Shown here piece after piece: positions 57,401 through 62,518 of a stretch of 64,000 nt of DNA (position 1 is its first letter; every line of letters begins with the position of its first letter). Below the pieces are notes generated by a model. That model made no database searches. It was not told the DNA's origin and saw only the letters and a program-made list of their open reading frames with translations. Source of the stretch: Drosophila persimilis (taxonomy: Eukaryota; Arthropoda; Insecta; Diptera; Drosophilidae); NCBI RefSeq assembly GCF_003286085.1, contig NW_020825288.1:19034001-19098000 (forward strand). Direction: 5' to 3'. The position numbers were made by a program, and so were the translations under genes.

Positions 57401-58517
57401 TTCTACCGAACAGGTATGAACGGAAATACTTGGTTGCCCATACGATCGCCAATTATTTCTTTTCGATGGCTGAATAGTTTATTTCGTGTTCGTTTAGGGT
57501 TCTGCTAGCGTAGCAGATCGGTTTGTGTTCTTGTGACAAAACCGCTCCCAATGCTATATTACTAGCGTCGGTTGTTGCCGTAAACATTTAGTCGAAGTCT
57601 GGGAATGCAAGGATAGGGTCTGAGGTGATGAGTACTTTTAGTCTCTCAAATGCGTCGGCGTTTGATCAAAGGCATCCGCTGCTGGCTATCGGTGTTGCAT
57701 TACATGAGGGAGCTAGGAATGTGATACTCCTTGATTTTATGACTAGCTCTGATTGGTCCTCATGAGTGGCATGATTCTACGAATCGATTTCCCGAGAGTG
57801 GCGTGATTCTGGCTTTATGAATCAATGGGGTCCATTGTTTAAGAAATTTGGGGCCCTAGCTTGGAGTGTGGGAAGAATCAGTTATTGATTCTTCAGTGGT
57901 GTCCTGTTACTTGTGTGGCTGGAGTACTTGTGTGGATGGGGTGGATGAATTGGACATAAACATAATGAGTATGGGACGTGGAGAATTATGGATATGTCAC
58001 TATATATATCCATTGTGAAATATAAATCACTTAGTGGTGACTATATTTGAATATTCAACATCATACAAAACATGTAATCATCAGATCAGAGATATATATG
58101 GTATTGCTGCAATACCATTGACCAAATATCGCATTTTTCATCTTTGACCTCAAGTCGGCACCTCTAAGTGTTATTGAATCGGGCTAAAACTTTAGATTTT
58201 ACTGTTTTATACCAAATGTAATATTTTTAATTGATTTTCGCTCAAACGTAATATTATGTTTAATACAAAATACTACTTACTAAATATTTTAACAACAAGA
58301 TTACTTACATATGACGTTTAGCCTTACACGGCTGTTTACTGTTTGTGCCTTCAAGAAATCTACCCGGCATCTAAATGTTCCTGAGTCGGATGGTTGGGTG
58401 TTTTGGATTGAAAGTTTTCCAGGCTCCTTGTCAAAAATAAAATAAGCTCTATCTCCAAAGACAGCATCATCAGACCATCTTTTTGGTGCTTTGGAAACAC
58501 CTGCGCGTATGTCAATA
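30009..58517 (-). CDS. Sidestep-family Ig/FN3 transmembrane receptor (3' fourteen exons; N-terminus not in window)
   Basis: Fourteen minus-strand exons, all with GT-AG borders and agreeing phases, join to 869 residues plus a TGA stop: 58517-58309, 56493-56383, 55398-55192, 53167-53016, 52244-52100, 50160-50030, 48357-48198, 46672-46502, 45672-45550, 42070-41937, 39880-39706, 35832-35555, 32536-32339 and 30425-30009. Domains: second half of Ig1, Ig2 (about 70-175), Ig3 (176-274), Ig4 (275-371), Ig5 (372-469), FN3 (470-572), a 23-residue transmembrane helix at about 582-605, and a cytoplasmic tail of about 260 residues ending DSTV, a PDZ-ligand-like end. The architecture and motifs such as [15 protein letters not shown]-like text in Ig1 and [18 protein letters not shown] in Ig3/4 are those of Drosophila Sidestep paralogues, neuronal/muscle surface ligands of Beaten-path proteins in axon guidance. 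Which paralogue it is cannot be decided here. Signal peptide and Ig1 start are missing. Introns total about 26 kb, mostly transposons. Confidence 0.88.
30426..30823. other. Last intron of the Sidestep-like gene, no recognisable feature in this part
   Basis: AT-rich; I see no coding or repeat match apart from the acceptor tract next to the exon. Confidence 0.4.
30824..31180 (-). mobile_element. Ty1/copia reverse transcriptase fragment
   Basis: Minus strand: [40 protein letters not shown] and [15 protein letters not shown]. This is the start of the RVT_2 domain of copia-class elements (the W-VY-IK...[10 protein letters not shown] pattern). The only copia trace in the window; open for 118 codons. 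Confidence 0.88.
31181..31800 (+). mobile_element. BEL/Pao integrase N-terminal fragment
   Basis: The + frames give [38 protein letters not shown] and [20 protein letters not shown] then [10 protein letters not shown], the junction of zinc-binding and catalytic parts of BEL integrase. Frameshift near 31500. Confidence 0.8.
31982..32296 (+). repeat. BEL/Pao LTR, copy B (5' truncated)
   Basis: Matches copy A from CGTACTCTGCTTAGCAGCAG through AGCTTAACA but lacks about the first 140 bp. It ends 42 bp from the donor of the exon at 32339-32536, inside the following intron of the Sidestep-like gene and antisense to that gene. Confidence 0.85.
32339..32536 (-). CDS. Sidestep-like exon: cytoplasmic tail
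   Basis: A 198-nt phase-0 exon encoding the tail segment [20 protein letters not shown], a strongly conserved-looking stretch for the family. Borders are CATTCTAG and GTAAGTAC. The donor lies only 42 bp from a BEL-type LTR in the following intron. Confidence 0.85.
32537..33109. other. Intron sequence without clear features
   Basis: Short AT-rich stretch. From about 32990 the sequence becomes richer in CTCTCTCCC-like motifs and may be the 5' part of the element listed next. Confidence 0.35.
33110..33620 (+). repeat. Dispersed repeat, copy 1
   Basis: TTCTCTTTCGTAGTGACTAG, then ACATATTGTTGTTTTG, and further on TCTTGTCGTAGCTC...GTTCTCTCCCTATTACT resemble 52390-52660 (CTTTCGTAGTGATCAGACGC; CACTCTCTCCCTATCACTTA). 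Unclassified; possibly a non-LTR 5' UTR, because Jockey sequence follows. Confidence 0.4.
33709..33987. other. Unclassified coding-like segment, open on both strands
   Basis: The + strand reads [20 protein letters not shown] and [20 protein letters not shown] up to a stop at 33985. The minus strand is also open for 85 codons over the same bases. I do not recognise either. It lies just before a Jockey-type RT region and could be part of that element or captured host sequence. Confidence 0.3.
34080..35470 (+). mobile_element. Jockey-clade non-LTR retrotransposon, RT fragment
   Basis: On +: [73 protein letters not shown], then motif [14 protein letters not shown] (34885-34915). A deletion follows, then motif [10 protein letters not shown] at about 34970, and the thumb [20 protein letters not shown] and [18 protein letters not shown]. 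Stops and the internal deletion make it dead. Confidence 0.88.
35555..35832 (-). CDS. Sidestep-like exon: transmembrane helix and juxtamembrane tail
   Basis: A 278-nt exon containing [20 protein letters not shown] followed by LAL and basic [13 protein letters not shown], that is, a single-pass transmembrane segment with a positive-inside stop-transfer. An acidic/serine-rich tail follows, ending TIDSDDQ. Borders are AACTTTAAG and GTAAGAGT. Confidence 0.9.
35833..36288. other. Intron sequence without clear features
   Basis: AT-rich. The 17-bp TTATGAAGTCTAGTGTA near 36087 is shared with 24179. Next to it are ACTCTCGCTC-type motifs reminiscent of LTR sequence. Not resolvable. Confidence 0.3.
36289..37125 (-). 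mobile_element. BEL/Pao protease-RT-RNase H fragment
   Basis: Minus: [20 protein letters not shown] then [12 protein letters not shown] (protease; the expected DSG reads DSR) at 37125-37015. Further in are [20 protein letters not shown] and [20 protein letters not shown] (RNase H). The middle is riddled with stops. Confidence 0.8.
37821..38717 (+). CDS. LOA-type retrotransposon ORF1 protein, intact 298 codons
   Basis: Nucleic-acid-binding-type ORF1 of a LOA-like element. Residues 50-70 read [20 protein letters not shown]; a related text, [18 protein letters not shown], recurs at 54095-54160 in a second element, which supports a shared ORF1 family. No CCHC knuckles are visible; the C-terminus is acidic, then ends [11 protein letters not shown]. 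It is the longest uninterrupted transposon ORF in the window, suggesting a fairly recent insertion. The TGA at 38715 lies 10 bp before the ORF2 start at 38727. Confidence 0.75.
   Translation: MGDPVTGVAAMQSDIGWLTPCDRGPLDNATQVQQAKRTKTPNNRSFAEVARGKTLIGVLDRGSKDGQIPWEKWHLVENELQDRFLQELEENGGPPPKCEDAGWLQGRAKDIACQDARSAALYAKVVASLKEVFPEAQLEAVKWEDIPSKPRARPWVSAKPAEPDKILRILQVCNPHLPTADWKVAKVEESNGQRRQIILVLNDESFRLLHDTEGAVDYGYKKVVVVPYKSDSKGMQPTFEPDLEPPEIRSMENKPVSVSDVTSVVSDDILDGYVSDLSDLTRGSQAHRGRGGAGQWWR
38727..39445 (+). pseudogene. LOA-type ORF2 endonuclease domain, frameshifted and truncated
   Basis: [38 protein letters not shown] (the conserved N and E of APE-like endonucleases), then, in a second frame from about 39040, [20 protein letters not shown] and [20 protein letters not shown], and near 39340 [11 protein letters not shown] with the catalytic SDH motif. 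One frameshift near 39040; the ORF ends before the RT. Confidence 0.8.
39551..40179. other. Intron/exon surroundings without repeats
   Basis: Apart from the FN3 exon at 39706-39880, AT-rich intron sequence with no recognisable feature. Confidence 0.4.
39706..39880 (-). CDS. Sidestep-like exon: FN3 second half
   Basis: A 175-nt exon encoding [20 protein letters not shown] and [10 protein letters not shown], the canonical second half of an FN3 fold (the L-x-P-x-T-x-Y core). Borders are TTATTTCAG and GTGAGCAA. Confidence 0.9.
40180..40413 (+). mobile_element. INE-1/DINE-1-like fragment, strongly diverged
   Basis: CTCGATACTCAAATAGGATA, CATCCAGAAAGAAACGTTTA, then AATCTGTGGCATC and AAAACGCAGAATCAT: the INE-1-like skeleton with the TATATATTCTTGATCAG core deleted. 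Confidence 0.6.
40414..41604. other. Intron sequence, unclassified
   Basis: Includes AGGCGAGGCGAGGCGCGAAC near 40858 and a GC-richer block to about 41000, plus 41160-41390, with no coding frame. Possibly ancient repeat; I cannot classify it. Confidence 0.3.
41605..41690 (-). mobile_element. INE-1-like fragment (reverse)
   Basis: GCTCTAGCTCTTATAGTCTT and ACAGACAGACAG are the reverse complement of the AAGACTATAAGAGCTAGAGC and CTGTCTGTC parts of the INE-1-like copies. Confidence 0.6.
41937..42070 (-). CDS. Sidestep-like exon: FN3 first half
   Basis: A 134-nt exon encoding [20 protein letters not shown], then [18 protein letters not shown], the start of the membrane-proximal fibronectin type III domain. 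Borders are TATTTTAAG and GTAAGATA. Confidence 0.87.
42264..42497 (+). repeat. Errantivirus-type LTR, 5' part (interrupted by a BEL LTR)
   Basis: Begins AGTCACAAATCCATAATTCT (consensus-like AGTGAC in the inverted copy) after a TATATATATA target-like run. It continues ACTGAAGAATCAACAACTGA and ATGGACCCCATTGATTCATC. Its sequence resumes after the BEL LTR at 42930. The uninterrupted inverted copy at 57653-58001 shows the join. Confidence 0.75.
42498..42929 (+). repeat. BEL/Pao (ninja/aurora-like) solo LTR, copy C
   Basis: TGTAAATTATTGCCAGTGG to AATAGCTTAGCA, colinear with copy A over its whole length, with no BEL internal sequence on either side. A solo LTR nested inside another LTR. ACTCG occurs on both sides and may be the target duplication, but about 25 extra bp precede the apparent left end. 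Confidence 0.8.
42930..43073 (+). repeat. Errantivirus-type LTR/leader, 3' part
   Basis: CTCGGGAAATTGATTCGTAG through TTTGATCAAACGCCGACG matches, inverted, 57653-57795. Continues into a leader and the gag at 43533. Confidence 0.75.
43533..44096 (+). pseudogene. Errantivirus/gypsy gag, 3' truncated
   Basis: ATG at 43533 after a long A-rich leader. The protein reads [20 protein letters not shown] and [20 protein letters not shown], with a retrotransposon gag fold-like pattern and no zinc knuckle. The frame stays open about 188 codons, then at about 44075 joins inverted BEL sequence. Belongs with the LTR at 42264. Confidence 0.75.
44076..44700 (-). mobile_element. BEL/Pao protease-RT junction fragment
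   Basis: Minus: [60 protein letters not shown] and [18 protein letters not shown], the stretch between BEL protease and RT. Truncated at the junction with the gag fragment. Confidence 0.8.
44701..45549. other. AT-rich intron, no recognisable feature
   Basis: Low-GC sequence with long T runs. No coding frame or repeat match seen. Confidence 0.4.
45550..45672 (-). CDS. Sidestep-like exon: Ig5 second half
   Basis: A 123-nt exon encoding [20 protein letters not shown] and [20 protein letters not shown], the end of Ig5. Borders are CTTTTTAG and GTAAATTT. It links in phase to [10 protein letters not shown] of the FN3 domain. Confidence 0.87.
45915..45950. repeat. Poly-A run
   Basis: About 20 consecutive A bases near 45920-45940, next to the mariner fragment. 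Confidence 0.8.
45951..46215 (-). mobile_element. mariner-family transposase fragment
   Basis: Minus: [14 protein letters not shown], stop, [20 protein letters not shown] and [20 protein letters not shown]. The [11 protein letters not shown] block is the second catalytic aspartate region of mariner-type (D34D) transposases. One stop, both ends lost. Confidence 0.85.
46217..46366 (+). mobile_element. INE-1/DINE-1-like 5' fragment
   Basis: ATACCCGATACTCAAAATGA, GGAAGCGTTTCCGACCCTAT and AAAGTATATATATTCTTGGT, then CCTCCGTCCGTCCATCCGTC. 3' part absent. Confidence 0.8.
46502..46672 (-). CDS. Sidestep-like exon: Ig5 first half
   Basis: A 171-nt exon encoding [13 protein letters not shown], then [20 protein letters not shown] with the cysteine and tryptophan of Ig5. 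Borders are TTTTTTAG and GTAAGTTC. Confidence 0.87.
46763..47098 (-). repeat. Errantivirus-type solo LTR with TATATA target
   Basis: On the minus strand it begins AGTGACATAT, the start seen in 297/17.6-type LTRs, and ends CTTAACTAC. ATATAT flanks both sides, consistent with the AT-rich target preference and a short duplication. No internal element sequence is attached. Confidence 0.6.
47105..47610 (+). mobile_element. LTR end and primer-binding-like site of an LTR retrotransposon
   Basis: TTGGCGCCCCGGGTGAACAC at 47361 looks like a tRNA primer-binding site directly after an LTR of about 250 bp, followed by a leader-like region. The minus-strand 116-codon frame over the same bases is probably coincidental. 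Family not assigned. Confidence 0.45.
47611..48197. other. Intron, no recognisable feature
   Basis: Mixed-composition sequence to about 47950 (perhaps more leader), then AT-rich up to the exon. Confidence 0.35.
48198..48357 (-). CDS. Sidestep-like exon: Ig4 second half
   Basis: A 160-nt exon encoding [20 protein letters not shown] and the closing Ig signature [16 protein letters not shown]. Contains N-glycosylation sequons. Borders are TTCTTATAG and GTAAGTTT. Confidence 0.88.
48358..49065. other. Intron, no recognisable feature
   Basis: AT-rich without coding frames or repeat matches seen. Confidence 0.4.
49066..49316 (-). mobile_element. INE-1/DINE-1-like 3' half (reverse)
   Basis: Reverse complement of the 3' part: GGGGGAACGTTGTGAGTTGC, terminal stem-loop, GTACCCGATACATAGTCAGT, AAATTAATTTGTTCCTTTTG and GGCTATAAAAATGATCCGAT. 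Confidence 0.75.
49351..49800 (+). mobile_element. INE-1/DINE-1-like Helitron copy (forward)
   Basis: ATATATTCTTGATCAGCATC, the GTCTGTCCGTCC tract, TTTCGCCCCCACAAAGGACG and AAAACCTGTGGCATC, ending GCATCGGGTATAAATATAGA. It lacks the 5' end, and lies in opposite orientation to the preceding copy. Confidence 0.75.
50030..50160 (-). CDS. Sidestep-like exon: Ig4 first half
   Basis: A 131-nt exon encoding [20 protein letters not shown], then [20 protein letters not shown]. Borders are TTTTTCAG and GTAAGTAT. Confidence 0.9.
50409..50832 (+). repeat. Probable BEL/Pao 5' LTR
   Basis: TGTATATTACAACCGCCC to CATAACCATAGCA, immediately followed by AATTTGGTCCTTCGAGCCGG, a leader motif I associate with BEL elements, and 80 bp later by a BEL gag. 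No second copy in the window, so ends are approximate. Confidence 0.55.
50709..50725 (+). repeat. Poly-C run (17 C) within the LTR
   Basis: Seventeen C bases, then T and five more C. Unusually long homopolymer; length may be unreliable in an assembly. Confidence 0.85.
50918..51469 (+). pseudogene. BEL/Pao gag, 3' truncated
   Basis: The ATG follows the leader. Contains [20 protein letters not shown] (a coiled-coil-like N-terminal part) and [20 protein letters not shown] then DLFLGSV, the DUF1759-type gag core. Open for 183 codons, then lost at 51469; no zinc knuckle or pol follows. Confidence 0.85.
51470..52099. other. Intron, no recognisable feature
   Basis: AT-rich; short repeated CAAACACTGATCAA and AATTCAAATTCAAA units near 51970-52050 only. 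Confidence 0.4.
52100..52244 (-). CDS. Sidestep-like exon: Ig3 second half
   Basis: A 145-nt exon encoding [20 protein letters not shown], then [19 protein letters not shown], the conserved Sidestep linker into Ig4. Borders are TTTTTTAG and GTAAGTGT. Confidence 0.88.
52380..52790 (+). repeat. Dispersed repeat, copy 2
   Basis: TTTCTTTCGTAGTGATCAGA and TTTATCACTCTCTCCCTATC parallel 33110-33310. A 63-codon + frame (52585-52776) ends in it; no family recognised. Confidence 0.4.
53016..53167 (-). CDS. Sidestep-like exon: Ig3 first half
   Basis: A 152-nt exon encoding [20 protein letters not shown], then [18 protein letters not shown]. Cysteine and tryptophan are spaced as in an Ig fold. Splice borders are CTTTGTAG and GTAAGTAA. 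Confidence 0.87.
53222..55010 (+). mobile_element. LOA-clade non-LTR element, second family, with 5' UTR, ORF1 and RT pieces
   Basis: Starts GATCGTGAGGTGGTTCAAAA; the 5' UTR to about 53540 matches 62728-63060 (ACACACTCCCCTCCCTACAG; GAAGTGTGTTAC). Degraded ORF1 has [18 protein letters not shown] (54100-54155). RT pieces: [20 protein letters not shown] (54460-54520), [20 protein letters not shown] and [20 protein letters not shown]. Endonuclease and RT fingers are missing. Internally deleted and frameshifted. Confidence 0.8.
55192..55398 (-). CDS. Sidestep-like exon: Ig2 second half
   Basis: A 207-nt exon reading [20 protein letters not shown] (the tryptophan core of the Ig fold), ending with [14 protein letters not shown]. 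Donor GTAAGTTT, acceptor ATATTTTAG. Confidence 0.87.
55399..56382. other. Intron, no recognisable feature
   Basis: Mixed AT-rich sequence; no coding frames or repeats identified. Confidence 0.4.
56383..56493 (-). CDS. Sidestep-like exon: Ig2 first half
   Basis: A 111-nt exon encoding [10 protein letters not shown] and, with the first Ig cysteine, [12 protein letters not shown], between acceptor TTTATTAG and donor GTAAGAAC. Phase matches both neighbours. Confidence 0.85.
56560..56900 (-). pseudogene. Errantivirus env-like remnant
   Basis: A 102-codon minus-strand frame whose central part resembles the C-terminal (transmembrane-side) region of insect errantivirus envelope proteins. It is followed, on the same strand and upstream, by gypsy pol remnants and an LTR. 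Truncated and without a start; no functional protein can be expected. Assignment is by resemblance only. Confidence 0.5.
56995..57652 (-). mobile_element. Errantivirus (297/17.6-like) RT-RNase H fragment
   Basis: Minus, with stops: [18 protein letters not shown]-like text, [33 protein letters not shown] then [29 protein letters not shown] and [20 protein letters not shown]. This is the RNase H and start of the integrase region of 297-type elements. Joined directly to leader/LTR sequence at about 57652. Confidence 0.8.
57653..58001 (-). repeat. Errantivirus-type LTR, uninterrupted inverted copy
   Basis: Minus strand begins AGTGACATATCCATAATTCT next to a TATATATAT run and runs to CTTTGATCAAACGCCGACG. 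Matches 42264-42497 plus 42930-43073 but lacks the BEL insertion. Confidence 0.8.
58309..58517 (-). CDS. Sidestep-like exon: second half of Ig1
   Basis: Acceptor TTTTTAAG, donor GTAAGTAA. The exon encodes [20 protein letters not shown], then GDRAYFIF and, at the end of the V-type Ig domain, [12 protein letters not shown] with the second Ig cysteine. It begins one base into a codon, so an upstream exon must exist; none was recognised between 58518 and 64000. Confidence 0.85.
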
Positions 58518-58699
58518 CTTAAAAATATTAAAGAGTTGAACTGTTAGAGATAAACATAATGCATTTTATATGTGGATAAATAAAAACAATGATTTCGTTC
58601 TAAAAATATTTACGTACAAGTAAAATTTGGTACAGTCGTCGTATGATTTACAGTCAAGGAATCACTTTATCGATAATAGATAATTCTTTAATACTTTAA

Positions 58700-59620
58700 T
58701 GAAGGCAAGGCAAGTACAAAGTTGTTACTGCCACTCTGCGGATCTCTAAAAACCATCTTACGATACCCAACTCCCGATCTCGAGCCCGCACTCGTCACAA
58801 CGAAACTCGTGAAGGAACTTCTGCTCCAACCTGCCTGAAACCGCAACGGTTGGAAGCAGTCCCCCATCCACAGTTAACTCAAGCTTTTTGACGGACATCG
58901 GACAGAGGGCAGTGACTACAGCACTAATGAAAGCTCACTTCCCAGGATGCACTGAGGTCACTGATACTAAAAAGGAACACCTCAGGGTAGAGTCGTGTCG
59001 CCCTTGCTGTGGAGTATGGTGGTCGATGCCCACATCAAGATATTTGACAGCAAGGACCCAAAAAAAAACATATTATGCAAATGACATAAGCGTACTTATT
59101 AAGGGTTTATGTCCATCTACCCTCATCTTCTTGACCAAGGTACCGATAAGGACCCACCGAAATCGACCAAACTAGGGTAATCCCAAAAACGCAAATCAAA
59201 CAACCTCGGCACAGTACTGGACAGCAAGCTGGCATGGAAACCCAATGTAGTGGAAAGGGTGAAGACGGCCACTATTACGCTTTATGCATCCAAGAAGATG
59301 CTCAGCAGCACATGGGGCTTGTCACCAGCTCTATTGCACTGGATTGACATCTTGGAGCTGCGACGATCTCTAATTAATGGGGCCTTAGTATGGTGCCACG
59401 CTATCGAAAAGAAGACATACTATAAGCTTATAGACAAGATTCAGCGACAGGCTATGCTCTGTATTACAGGGGCGCTGAGGTCAAGCTCAACAAAAGCACT
59501 CGAACTGTACTTGAAAAAGACCCCCTGGACATTCACGTTCGTCTGATTGCGGGAAAGGCAGCACAGCGCCTAATCGCATCAGAAAACATGTCGCCACAAT
59601 GATACGTGCATAGTTTAATC
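58700..59620 (+). mobile_element. LOA-clade RT fragment
   Basis: The + strand gives KKTYYANDISVLIKGL (RT motif C, normally YADD) at about 59065, VKTATITLYASKKMLSSTWG then LSPALLHWID, and KIQRQAMLCITGALRSSSTK (59440-59500), the thumb of a LOA-like RT. Similar to the piece at 54600-54900 but clearly diverged. Confidence 0.8.
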
Positions 59621-59647
59621 GGCAGGGACATGAAAAGATCTACTGAA

Positions 59648-59957
59648 TTTTGGATGCCACAGATTTTCGACCTTTGTGGAGGCGGAGTGGGCGTGGCAAA
59701 GTTTTGAAATATTCTTGTAACAGTGACATATCACAGAAATCCGGATATAAAATGTCGTTGCTCTAGTTCTTATAGTCTTTGAGCACTAGGCTCTGATAGG
59801 GACGGACAGACAGACAGGGCTCAATCGACTCGGCTATTGATGGTGATCAAGAATATATACTTTATGGGGTCGAAAACGATTCCTTCTGGACGTTACACAC
59901 ATCCACTTTTACCACAAATCTAATTCACCCCAATAGTCATTTTGAGTATCGGGTATA
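59648..59957 (-). mobile_element. INE-1/DINE-1-like 5' half (reverse)
   Basis: Reverse complement of the 5' part: GTTTTGAAATATTCTTGTAA, ACTCGGCTATTGATGGTGAT, ATATATACTTTATGGGGTCG, ending TCATTTTGAGTATCGGGTAT. Confidence 0.85.
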
Positions 59958-59979
59958 AAACTGGGTATAGGCAGATACC

Positions 59980-60250
59980 GATGGCCCGCTGTAAAGGAAC
60001 TTCGACAATATGTAGGCATGGCCTATTGGTACCGCAGATTTGTCCCCAACTTCGCAGCCGTAGTCCAACCTGGGAGAAGGGAAAGAGCGGGTCATCGCAT
60101 ACGGCAGACGAAAACTACTCCGCCATCGACAAGGAATGCCTGAACAGAGACTCCAACAGGTCCACGACGGTCCAGAAATCCCCGGACTATGAGAACGGGC
60201 ACCATTACCGAAATCTAGGACACGGAGCTAACGACTATAGTATAACGACT
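59980..60250 (+). mobile_element. Ty3/gypsy RT-RNase H junction fragment
   Basis: The + strand reads ELRQYVGMAYWYRRFVPNFA, followed by fragments of the RNase H start (DENYSAIDKECL). Typical of gypsy pol between RT and RNase H; frameshifted. Confidence 0.75.
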
Positions 60251-61190
60251 ATGTATAGTAGAACAAGGGTACTCCGCGAGTGGAAGACGGCGTCCGGAAG
60301 ACCATCCTGAGGACAGCGTACGCTGCCAGAACTACAAGGCTACACAACACAAGCCCGGGGGCAGGATGCTTATACGCAAGGCCGAAGAACCGTTCGCAAC
60401 AATATGTGCCGATTTCGTAGATTTTGTCGCCTTGCAATACGGTTATTGGTACTCTTACTATCCCCTTCGACGGCCCCCAAATCAAGAGCTTTCCGTCACC
60501 AAATTGCGATTAGCAACGACCTGAAGGAATTCCACGAAAACGAGCTAGCCGAACCCACCGACCCGGCACAGAATGCTGACACCACGAAGGCACGGCCAAC
60601 AATGACCCAGATACGAAAGGAACAACGTAACACCAACATGAGCCCCGACCACACGCCCCCCGAACTTCGTTGACGAGGCAAAGAACGCGGAGCGGCGCCA
60701 CAATAATAAGACGAGGGCGACGCCGGCGAAGCACGAGTCCGGTGGCGCAAAATCCCCGAGACCATACGGAAGGCACCGCCCACGATCACGAATTGAACAA
60801 ATCCGTTGACAAGGCGAGACACAAGTGACGGCAGTCTGCAGAAGAAACACGATACCTAAATAAAGAGACCGCAACGCGGAGAAGGACGCAAAATAAGAAC
60901 ACGAAACGGGCGACGCACCGCCGAAAAGAAGTCCCGCCCTCAATCCAAAGCTAGAAAAGATTTAGTGGAAGCTCCAAAACACACCCATGATGCGTCACAG
61001 AAAGAAGAAAGGGAGGAAGAAAAGCTTACTTCGTAAGTATGGACCCCGATAGACAATATAAATAGCCCAAGCCCCAGCCCTTATCGATCAGTACGCTTCC
61101 ACCAAAGGAACGAAAGCTAGAACCCAGACAACTCGGCGTAACCATCACACAAAGATAACCTCCGCCTGGACAAAGGAACGCAACGGTCAC
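60251..61190 (+). mobile_element. GC-rich retroelement debris with LTR-like promoter
   Basis: Lys/Arg-rich coding-like text in all frames without family matches. GACAATATAAATAGCCCAAG at 61053 looks like an LTR promoter with TATA box. The composition (purine-rich plus strand) resembles positions 640-1300. Confidence 0.35.
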
Positions 61191-61191
61191 A

Positions 61192-61826
61192 TTGACCAAC
61201 TATACCAACGCTAACTACATCCTGATCGTCGATGGAGATGTCCTCATCTGGGACAACCCCGGATATCTGAGCCACACTACGAACATAAAGTCCTACGAAA
61301 AATTCGTCGACAAAATCGAAGACGCCACCGTAACTCAAGGTAAGCCGAATGGCCCACGTCCCTTCGCCATCATAAGCCTAGTGGAACTCTTCGTGGTGTC
61401 GAACGTCAGTGGGTCTCAAAACTCTACGACCTACTACGCTTATTGATAAGATTCCGTCAACCCAAGCTCGACTACAAGAAGCTGCTGATATATACAACAT
61501 GCCAGCAGGACTTCAGTGACGGAGATGTAGAAGCGGAATGCGGAACTCGGGCCCTCAACATCTGGAATTTCGAATCCAGCGTTAGCGCAACATTCTGCGA
61601 AGAACAACGAACGACCATCTGCGCGCAACAGCCCGGATACCTGAACCCGATAACCATAGTCGATAACGGCACACTCATCACCAACGACGCCAACATAATC
61701 ATCGTCGATGGCACAGCGGCCACCCAGAACGTCGGGGGAAAGTACTTCGTCACACATTCCAATCAGGTCTCGCTCAATGGGACCACTTGGGCGACTCCAA
61801 GAGGATGGCACAGGTGCCTGTCATAA
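61192..61826 (+). pseudogene. Envelope-like or unknown retroelement ORF remnants
   Basis: Two + frames of 84 and 127 codons, adjacent with a frame change at about 61443. They are rich in N-x-T/S sequons and contain several cysteines, compatible with the ectodomain of a retroviral-type envelope protein of a gypsy element. I could not match a family, and the reading frame is broken. No function expected. Confidence 0.35.
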
Positions 61827-62212
61827 CACAAGTCAACGTAATGGACCACAGGGAGAAACTAAGTGAACCACTCCTGCGATAACTGAGCCTGGAGAACCCC
61901 TCCTCGTGACAAGAGAAAAAGAAAAGGAGAGAGGAAAACGAACAAAAGAAAGTAAAAAACAAAAACATAATCTGCACGACCGTGCATTTTTCACTTTAAT
62001 AAGCAGGGCCGAACCCGTTCGAGAATAGACAGAGGATCCGATTACGCTCCGAGAAACCGCTGATGGAGACCCGGCGAGCAAGACCGCTGTGCGACGCCAT
62101 CGCACCAGAAGCATCCTTCCGCAATCTCAGCAAAAAATCCCGATAAATAGCGCCACTTAAGACGACTGAGATCATTACAGACGCCCCCGATACCGAGAGC
62201 TCGAGTTCACAA
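61827..62212 (+). other. LTR/leader-like sequence before a gag-like ORF
   Basis: A-rich GAGAAAAAGAAAAGGAGAGA, then GC-mixed sequence, with no coding signal. It lies between env-like and gag-like remnants, the place of an LTR shared by tandem copies. Confidence 0.35.
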
Positions 62213-62518
62213 TGGATTCAGAGACTTCACCCGAACCCAGAAGGTTTGAAGATTCGCGGGACAGCCCCTCGCCTTTCTCTCCCCTATGACCGCGAGACAG
62301 ACCGCCGTTGCCCGCACGTCACCAATCGTGGGAGAACCCACCACCGTTCTATCGCGGCCCAGCCAAGTTCTGGCGAGAGAACCTGTGGTCGCCAGCGCCA
62401 CGGACTTCGCCAAAGCCCACAACCCCATGGTACTCTTCGACCTCCTAGGGTACGCAGAGTACCCAGACGAGGTCACGAAATCCGATGAATACTCATAGAC
62501 TCGCCTCCCGAGGCGACC
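62213..62518 (+). pseudogene. Gypsy-type gag N-terminus, frameshifted
   Basis: ATG at 62213 starts MDSETSPEPRRFEDSRDSPS and stops at 62285. The frame starting 62286 continues TTVLSRPSQVLAREPVVASA, then FAKAHNPMVLFDLLGYAEYP. One base-level frameshift separates them. Interpretation as gag is by composition and position. Confidence 0.4.

Noticed and set aside
60496-60943. Three overlapping minus ORFs (88-132 codons)
   Set aside because: All are open because of purine bias on the + strand; no start context or domain.
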